From NCBI RefSeq assembly GCF_021531975.1, contig NZ_JAFBIY010000008.1, positions 1 to 64,000 of the forward strand: DNA of 64,000 nt, given 5' to 3'. Position 1 is the stretch's first letter, and each line of letters opens with the position of its first letter. Made by a program: the position numbers and the translations under genes. This DNA comes from Faecalicatena contorta (GTDB taxonomy: Bacteria; Bacillota; Clostridia; Lachnospirales; Lachnospiraceae). Under the pieces are notes generated by a model that was given only the letters and a program-made list of their open reading frames with translations, had not been told where the DNA came from and made no database searches. Positions 59,234 to 64,000 of this stretch are shown piece after piece.

Positions 59234-61145
59234 AGCGGGACGCGCCTATTATCAGGATGCGCAGGAGATCATGAGCAACTATGAGTACGACCGGCTTTAT
59301 GATGAGCTGAAAGCGTTGGAAGAGGAGCTGGGGATTACGCTGTCTAACAGTCCGACGGTCAATGTAGGATATGAGGTTTTAAGTGAGCTACCGAAAGAGA
59401 GACATGAAAAACCGATGCTTTCACTGGATAAAACAAAGAATGTGGAAGATCTTATATCCTTTCTTGGTGGGCAGAAAGCGCTGCTTTCCTGGAAAATGGA
59501 TGGACTAACCATTGTGTTAACTTATCGGGAAGGGAAACTATATAAAGCGGTTACAAGAGGAAACGGTGAGGTAGGAGAAGTCATTACCAATAATGCCAGG
59601 GTATTTCAGAATATTCCGCTTCAGATACAGTATAAGGGTGAGCTTATATTAAGAGGCGAGGCAGTTATCGGATACAAGGATTTCGAGCGGATGAATGCAG
59701 AGATTCCGGACGCAGAGGCAAAATATAAGAATCCAAGAAATCTGTGCAGCGGGTCTGTCAGACAGCTGAATAACGAAATAACGGCAAAAAGGAATGTACG
59801 TTTCTATGCGTTCTCTCTCGTACAGGCGGAGAATGTAGATTTCCACAATTCCAGAGCATATCAGATGAACTGGCTGAAAGAGCAGGGATTTGAAGTCGTT
59901 GAGTTTCATGAAGTGACGAAGGAAACGATAGAAGAGGAAGTTATTAAATTTTCAGAAAAAATTGCCCAGAATGATTTCCCATCGGACGGACTTGTGTTAG
60001 TATATGATGATATAGCATACGGGCAGTCGCTGGGTCGTACTTCCAAGTTCCCGAGAGATTCCTTTGCTTTTAAATGGGCAGATGAGATCCGTGAGACAAA
60101 GCTTCTGGAGGTGGAATGGAGTCCGTCAAGAACAGGACTGATTAACCCTGTTGCTATATTTGAACCGGTGGAACTGGAAGGAACAACGGTGAGCCGTGCC
60201 AGTGTTCATAATATCAGTATCATGGAAGAACTGGAACTTGGCATTGGTGATAAGATAGAAGTTTATAAGGCAAATATGATCATTCCGCAGATCGCTGAGA
60301 ACCTGACGAGAAGTGGAGTGAAGGATATTCCTGAAAAATGTCCGGTATGCGGCGGCAGTACAGAGATCCGACAGGTAGCTAATGCAAAGGCATTGTACTG
60401 CACGAATCCGGAGTGCCAGGCAAAGCATGTAAAGGCGTTTTCTCTGTTCGTAAGCCGTGATGCACTGAATATTGAAGGGTTATCTGAAGCTACACTGGAG
60501 AAATTTATCGCCAGAGGATTCATAAGGGAATTTGCAGATATTTTCCATTTGGACAGATATGCTGAGGAAATCAAAGGAATGGAAGGATTCGGAGAAAAGT
60601 CTTATCAGAATCTGATTGCCAGTGTGGATAAAGCAAGAGTGACGACACTTCCGAAAGTAATCTATGCACTCGGTATTGCAGGAATCGGGCTGGCCAATGC
60701 GAAGATGATCTGTAAGGAGTTTGATTACGATATTGAAAAAATGCTCCATGCGACAATGGAAGAGCTGAATGCAATTTCCGGTGTGGGAGAAGTGCTGGCA
60801 GGGGCATTTACCAGATATTTTGCGGATGAAGTACATGTGGAACGTTTGAAACGACTGCTTGCGGAACTGGATATTCCGAAAGAAGAAGTAACGGGAACAC
60901 AGTCATTTGCCGGTATGAATTTTGTGATTACGGGAAGTGTAGAGCATTTTGCAAACCGCAGTGAGGTCAAGGAACTGATTGAAAGCCTGGGCGGGAAAGT
61001 AACGGGATCCGTAACCTCCAAAACAAACTATCTGATCAATAATGATGTGAATTCCACATCATCCAAAAATAAGAAAGCGAGAGAACTGGATATCCCGATC
61101 ATTTCGGAAGAGCAGTTCCTTGAGATGATACAAAAAGACCAATAG
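59181..61145 (+). CDS. ligA: NAD-dependent DNA ligase, divergent
   Basis: A 654-residue ligase with all domains in order: Ia, adenylation with K105 in WKMDG, OB-fold, four-Cys zinc finger (CPVCGG then CTNPECQ), helix-hairpin-helix and C-terminal BRCT. It seals nicks using NAD. Several canonical motifs differ: the EPKxDG motif reads LSWKMDG, and the usual TSRxPRWAIAYKFPAE reads TSKFPRDSFAFKWADE. This suggests a second, specialised LigA-type enzyme rather than the housekeeping copy; that is inference. It starts 53 bases inside the preceding gene. Confidence 0.88.
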   Translation: MNGQKQQRMQELVELLNKAGRAYYQDAQEIMSNYEYDRLYDELKALEEELGITLSNSPTVNVGYEVLSELPKERHEKPMLSLDKTKNVEDLISFLGGQKALLSWKMDGLTIVLTYREGKLYKAVTRGNGEVGEVITNNARVFQNIPLQIQYKGELILRGEAVIGYKDFERMNAEIPDAEAKYKNPRNLCSGSVRQLNNEITAKRNVRFYAFSLVQAENVDFHNSRAYQMNWLKEQGFEVVEFHEVTKETIEEEVIKFSEKIAQNDFPSDGLVLVYDDIAYGQSLGRTSKFPRDSFAFKWADEIRETKLLEVEWSPSRTGLINPVAIFEPVELEGTTVSRASVHNISIMEELELGIGDKIEVYKANMIIPQIAENLTRSGVKDIPEKCPVCGGSTEIRQVANAKALYCTNPECQAKHVKAFSLFVSRDALNIEGLSEATLEKFIARGFIREFADIFHLDRYAEEIKGMEGFGEKSYQNLIASVDKARVTTLPKVIYALGIAGIGLANAKMICKEFDYDIEKMLHATMEELNAISGVGEVLAGAFTRYFADEVHVERLKRLLAELDIPKEEVTGTQSFAGMNFVITGSVEHFANRSEVKELIESLGGKVTGSVTSKTNYLINNDVNSTSSKNKKARELDIPIISEEQFLEMIQKDQ

Positions 61146-61159
61146 GAGAGAATGGGAAT

Positions 61160-62578
61160 ATGTCAGAATACGATAACAGAGACGAAATTGAGAAAGTAGA
61201 TGAAACGCAGGTAGAAGTGGATACAGAGGAGAAGGAAGATGAATATGAGCAGGTCTGCTTTTTGTGCCGCAGACCGGAGAGCGTGACCGGAAAGCTCATT
61301 GAGCTGCCAAATCATTTTCATGTGTGCAGTGATTGTATGCAGAAGAGCTTTGATGCTTTTAATAATGGGCAGTTCGATTATAGTCAGCTGATGAATATAC
61401 CGGGTGTGCAGATCTTTAATATGTCAGATATGGAACAGCAGATTCCAAAGAAGCAGAAGCTGAAAAAGAAAAAAGAGGGGGAAGAGAGAAAGCCTCTTGT
61501 GGACATCCGCAATCTTCCGGCACCGCATAAGATCAAGGCGAGTCTGGATGAATATGTGGTAGGTCAGGAATATGCGAAGAAAGCGATATCTGTAGCAGTA
61601 TACAATCATTACAAACGTGTTGCGACAGATACGATGGATGATATTGAGATTGAAAAGTCCAACATGCTGATGATCGGACCAACCGGTTCCGGTAAGACTT
61701 ACCTTGTAAAAACACTGGCACGTATTCTGGATGTACCGCTTGCCATAACAGATGCTACGTCTCTTACAGAGGCCGGCTACATAGGAGATGATATTGAAAG
61801 CGTTGTATCCAAGCTTCTGGCTGCTGCAGATAATGATGTCGAGAAAGCGGAGCAGGGAATTATTTTCATCGATGAGATCGATAAGATCGCAAAGAAAAAG
61901 AATACAAGCCAGCGAGATGTAAGTGGTGAATCCGTACAGCAGGGAATGCTGAAGCTTCTGGAAGGAAGTGATGTGGAAGTCCCGGTGGGTGCGAACAGTA
62001 AGAATGCCATGGTACCCCTTACTACGGTGAATACCAGAAATATTCTGTTCATCTGCGGCGGAGCGTTTCCGGATCTGGAAGGTATCATTAAGGAGAGACT
62101 TACGAAACAGGCCGCCATCGGATTTGGTGCAGATCTGAAAGATAAATATAATAAAGACAAGACACTGCTTTCCAAGGTTACGACAGAAGACCTGCGTAAT
62201 TTCGGAATGATACCGGAGTTCCTCGGACGACTTCCAATCGTATTTACGCTGGATGCGCTGAGTGAAGACATGATGGTAAAGATACTGAAAGAGCCTAGAA
62301 ATGCAATACTTAAGCAGTATCAGAAACTGCTTGCATTAGATGAGGTGCAGCTTGAATTTACGGATGATGCACTCCTTTCTATTGCAAGAAAGGCTATGGA
62401 GAAGGATACTGGTGCACGTGCACTCAGAGCGATCATTGAGGAATTCATGCTGGATATCATGTATGAGATCCCGAAGGACGACAGTATCGGCACGGTAACG
62501 ATTACAAAAGAGTATATCGAGAATACCGGAGGACCGATCATAACACTTAGGGGGCAGAGTGTGCAGCGTATCGAATAA
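61160..62578 (+). CDS. clpX: ATP-dependent Clp protease ATP-binding subunit ClpX
   Basis: A 472-residue AAA+ unfoldase that feeds proteins to ClpP. The N-terminal zinc finger (CFLCRR...CSDCMQ, about residues 32-60) follows an unusually acidic extension of some 30 residues. Walker A is GPTGSGKT, Walker B is IIFIDEIDKIAKK, and the sensor region is GMIPEFLGRLP. The pore-loop region (EAGYIGDD) is present. The family is normally about 420 residues, and the extra length is the N-terminal extension and a Lys/Glu-rich linker. No clpP is adjacent. Confidence 0.95.
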   Translation: MSEYDNRDEIEKVDETQVEVDTEEKEDEYEQVCFLCRRPESVTGKLIELPNHFHVCSDCMQKSFDAFNNGQFDYSQLMNIPGVQIFNMSDMEQQIPKKQKLKKKKEGEERKPLVDIRNLPAPHKIKASLDEYVVGQEYAKKAISVAVYNHYKRVATDTMDDIEIEKSNMLMIGPTGSGKTYLVKTLARILDVPLAITDATSLTEAGYIGDDIESVVSKLLAAADNDVEKAEQGIIFIDEIDKIAKKKNTSQRDVSGESVQQGMLKLLEGSDVEVPVGANSKNAMVPLTTVNTRNILFICGGAFPDLEGIIKERLTKQAAIGFGADLKDKYNKDKTLLSKVTTEDLRNFGMIPEFLGRLPIVFTLDALSEDMMVKILKEPRNAILKQYQKLLALDEVQLEFTDDALLSIARKAMEKDTGARALRAIIEEFMLDIMYEIPKDDSIGTVTITKEYIENTGGPIITLRGQSVQRIE

Positions 62579-62596
62579 CAGACATAATGCTACGGA

Positions 62597-62637
62597 AACA
62601 CTTCATATACTTAGAAAAAGTATATGAGGTGTTTTTT
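62597..62637 (+). terminator. Terminator of clpX that also covers the next gene's ribosome binding site
   Basis: AACACTTCATATACTT (62597-62612) pairs with AAGTATATGAGGTGTT (62618-62633) across five bases, followed by a T-run. The right arm contains GAGGTG (62626-62631), spaced eight bases before the next start codon at 62640. In read-through transcripts the ribosome binding site would be base-paired. Confidence 0.75.
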
Positions 62638-62639
62638 AT

Positions 62640-64000
62640 ATGGCATTAGAAGATTGCAGAGAGAAAATATTGTCCCAGGATTACCTGGACTTTATCGTGC
62701 CGTCATACAGGCAGAATATGGAGTATGCATTTTCTGATCAGCAGGCATGTATACAGGAGGTTGGATTTGGCTACAGGATTCTCTATATAGACCAAACATT
62801 TGCGCAGGATGTCACGATAGAACAGTTTGGTTATAATGGCATCCCGAACTGTTATGCACTTCTGGATTCTGCCGCGATGAATGAGGCGGGAATCAGTGCG
62901 GTCCAGAATTATCCGACACTGCAGCTGCAGGGAGAAGGGGTCATGATTGGATTTCTGGATACGGGTATTGATTACCGCAATTCCATTTTCCGAAAAGAGG
63001 ATGGAGGAACCAAAATTGCAGCTATCTGGGACCAGACGATACAGACCGGGGAGGTGCCGGAAGGATTTTCTTACGGAAGTGAGTATACAGAGGATACGAT
63101 CAATGCGGCGCTGCGTTCAGATAATCCGCAGGGTATTGTGCCCAGTACAGATACAAATGGGCATGGTACATTTGTTGCAAGTGTTGCCGCAGGAAATGGA
63201 AGCCTTGCAAATGGATTCCAGGGAGCAGCGCCGAAAGCGACTCTTGCAGTCGTGAAGCTGAAACCTGCCAAGAATTTTGTGAAAGAATTCTTTGCTGTAA
63301 AAGAAGAGGCCATTTGTTTTCAGGAGACAGATATCATGCAGGGCCTGTATTATCTGCATCAGCTGGCACTTAAGCGGGATATGCCGCTTGTCATCTGTCT
63401 TGCGCTGGGGACGAATTTCGGTGGACATAACGGGCGTACTGCGCTTTCCGATATTCTGGATCATTATGCGGATACGATTGACCGCTGTGTCATTATCGGT
63501 GGTGGAAATGAAGCAAATCAGAGACATCATTATCTGGGAAGACTGGAGAGTGGTAAAGGGGCAAGTGAAGCGGAGCTGCGTGTGGAGCAGGGAAATACAG
63601 GGTTTGTGGCAGAGCTTTGGACAACGCTCCCCAATATTGTAACTGCATATCTGGTGTCCCCTTCCGGCGAAAGAAGTCCCAGAATATCTATCAGACAGGG
63701 AAGCAGATATCGGCTGAATTTTCCCTTTGATAATACACAGGTGGATATCGAATATCGGCTTTTGCTTACGAATGATGATTCGCAGCTCATTTTCATGAGA
63801 TTTACAAATCCATCTCCCGGCATATGGCGTATCGGTGTGGAGGCGTTACAGCTGCAGGAAAGTGAATATCACATATGGACATCTATGAAAGAGTTCCTGA
63901 ATGCAGATGTATATTTTCTTGAAGCGAATCCGGATTATACCATTACAGAACCGGGCAGCACAAGAGAGGCAATGACAGTATCTTACTATAACGGAACAGA
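62640..64000 (+). CDS. Subtilisin-family (S8) serine protease, Csp-like, 3' truncated by window end
   Basis: The reading frame runs open from ATG 62640 to the window edge (453 codons seen). The catalytic Asp is D107 in IGFLDTGIDY and the catalytic His is H175 in DTNGHGTFVAS; the Ser region lies beyond the window. The first 95 residues look like a prodomain and no signal peptide is visible. A long insert after the His, with a predicted beta domain (about residues 290-420), resembles clostridial Csp germination proteases, so a spore-germination role is possible but not shown. Its GAGGTG site sits in the terminator hairpin of clpX. Confidence 0.85.
   Translation, partial: MALEDCREKILSQDYLDFIVPSYRQNMEYAFSDQQACIQEVGFGYRILYIDQTFAQDVTIEQFGYNGIPNCYALLDSAAMNEAGISAVQNYPTLQLQGEGVMIGFLDTGIDYRNSIFRKEDGGTKIAAIWDQTIQTGEVPEGFSYGSEYTEDTINAALRSDNPQGIVPSTDTNGHGTFVASVAAGNGSLANGFQGAAPKATLAVVKLKPAKNFVKEFFAVKEEAICFQETDIMQGLYYLHQLALKRDMPLVICLALGTNFGGHNGRTALSDILDHYADTIDRCVIIGGGNEANQRHHYLGRLESGKGASEAELRVEQGNTGFVAELWTTLPNIVTAYLVSPSGERSPRISIRQGSRYRLNFPFDNTQVDIEYRLLLTNDDSQLIFMRFTNPSPGIWRIGVEALQLQESEYHIWTSMKEFLNADVYFLEANPDYTITEPGSTREAMTVSYYNGT

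Overview
The window reads as chromosome of an anaerobic, low-to-moderate GC Firmicute, most likely a gut Lachnospiraceae (class Clostridia). The evidence is the oxygen-sensitive enzyme set (two glycyl radical enzymes with radical-SAM activases, a double-cubane-type reductase with its activase, a membrane pyrophosphatase), AGGAGG ribosome binding sites, tRNA genes without encoded CCA, ECF transport genes next to truA, AddAB instead of RecBCD, and many Lachnospiraceae-type small families. The genus cannot be fixed from sequence alone. I see no prophage, integrase, transposase or CRISPR array.

Layout. 1-1.2 kb: 3' end of a 23S rRNA gene with no 5S directly after it, then seven tRNAs (Asn, Glu, Thr, Met, Asp, Val, Leu). 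1.3-6.5 kb: YitT-type membrane protein, cyclase-family hydrolase, flavodoxin, a phosphatase, a LiaF-like/DUF4097 envelope pair and a DUF1848 protein. 6.5-15.8 kb: anaerobic radical block, with trans-4-hydroxy-L-proline dehydratase (hypD) and its activase, acylphosphatase, a TetR regulator, nrdG/nrdD with tandem NrdR boxes, and an opposing proC-gntR operon with two GntR-type operators. 15.8-21.6 kb: a cysteine-protease-like protein, cyclophilin, ecfA1-ecfA2-ecfT, truA and a cysteine-desulfurase-like enzyme. 21.7-28.4 kb: double-cubane reductase, DUF3343 protein, activase, hppA and two CobW-family GTPases, one with a long His/Cys metal-binding tract. 28.4-29.2 kb: the only large gene-free stretch, made of nested palindromes inside a perfect 15-bp inverted repeat. 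29.2-38.2 kb: nagB/nagA, pyridoxal kinase, purine permease, a two-component system, hisH-hisF and ung. 38.2-43.5 kb: a heavy-metal module with two P-type ATPases and a CadC-like repressor. 43.5-54.5 kb: TPR lipoprotein, hflX, an AraC regulator, a dapF homologue lacking both catalytic cysteines, and addB-addA. 54.6-58.5 kb: a four-gene surface O-acylation cassette (SGNH, DUF4358, MBOAT, DHHW). 58.5-64 kb: rRNA pseudouridine synthase, a divergent ligA, clpX and a Csp-like subtilase cut by the window end.

How the genes fit together. HypD turns host-derived trans-4-hydroxyproline into pyrroline-5-carboxylate, and ProC reduces that to proline, so the two could form a proline-salvage or electron-sink route; their co-regulation is inferred. 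The desulfurase-like enzyme, DUF3343 protein, double-cubane reductase and activase look like one anaerobic low-potential reductase system with sulfur or selenium handling. The two CobW proteins and the CadC/ATPase module give the region a clear metal-homeostasis theme.

A family of short GGGGACGGGG palindromes is scattered between genes from 9.9 to 31.3 kb. The best candidates for something undescribed are the 28.4-29.2 kb palindromic region, the Ser/Ser DapF homologue, the CobW protein fused to a YcgQ-like tail, and the palindrome family.
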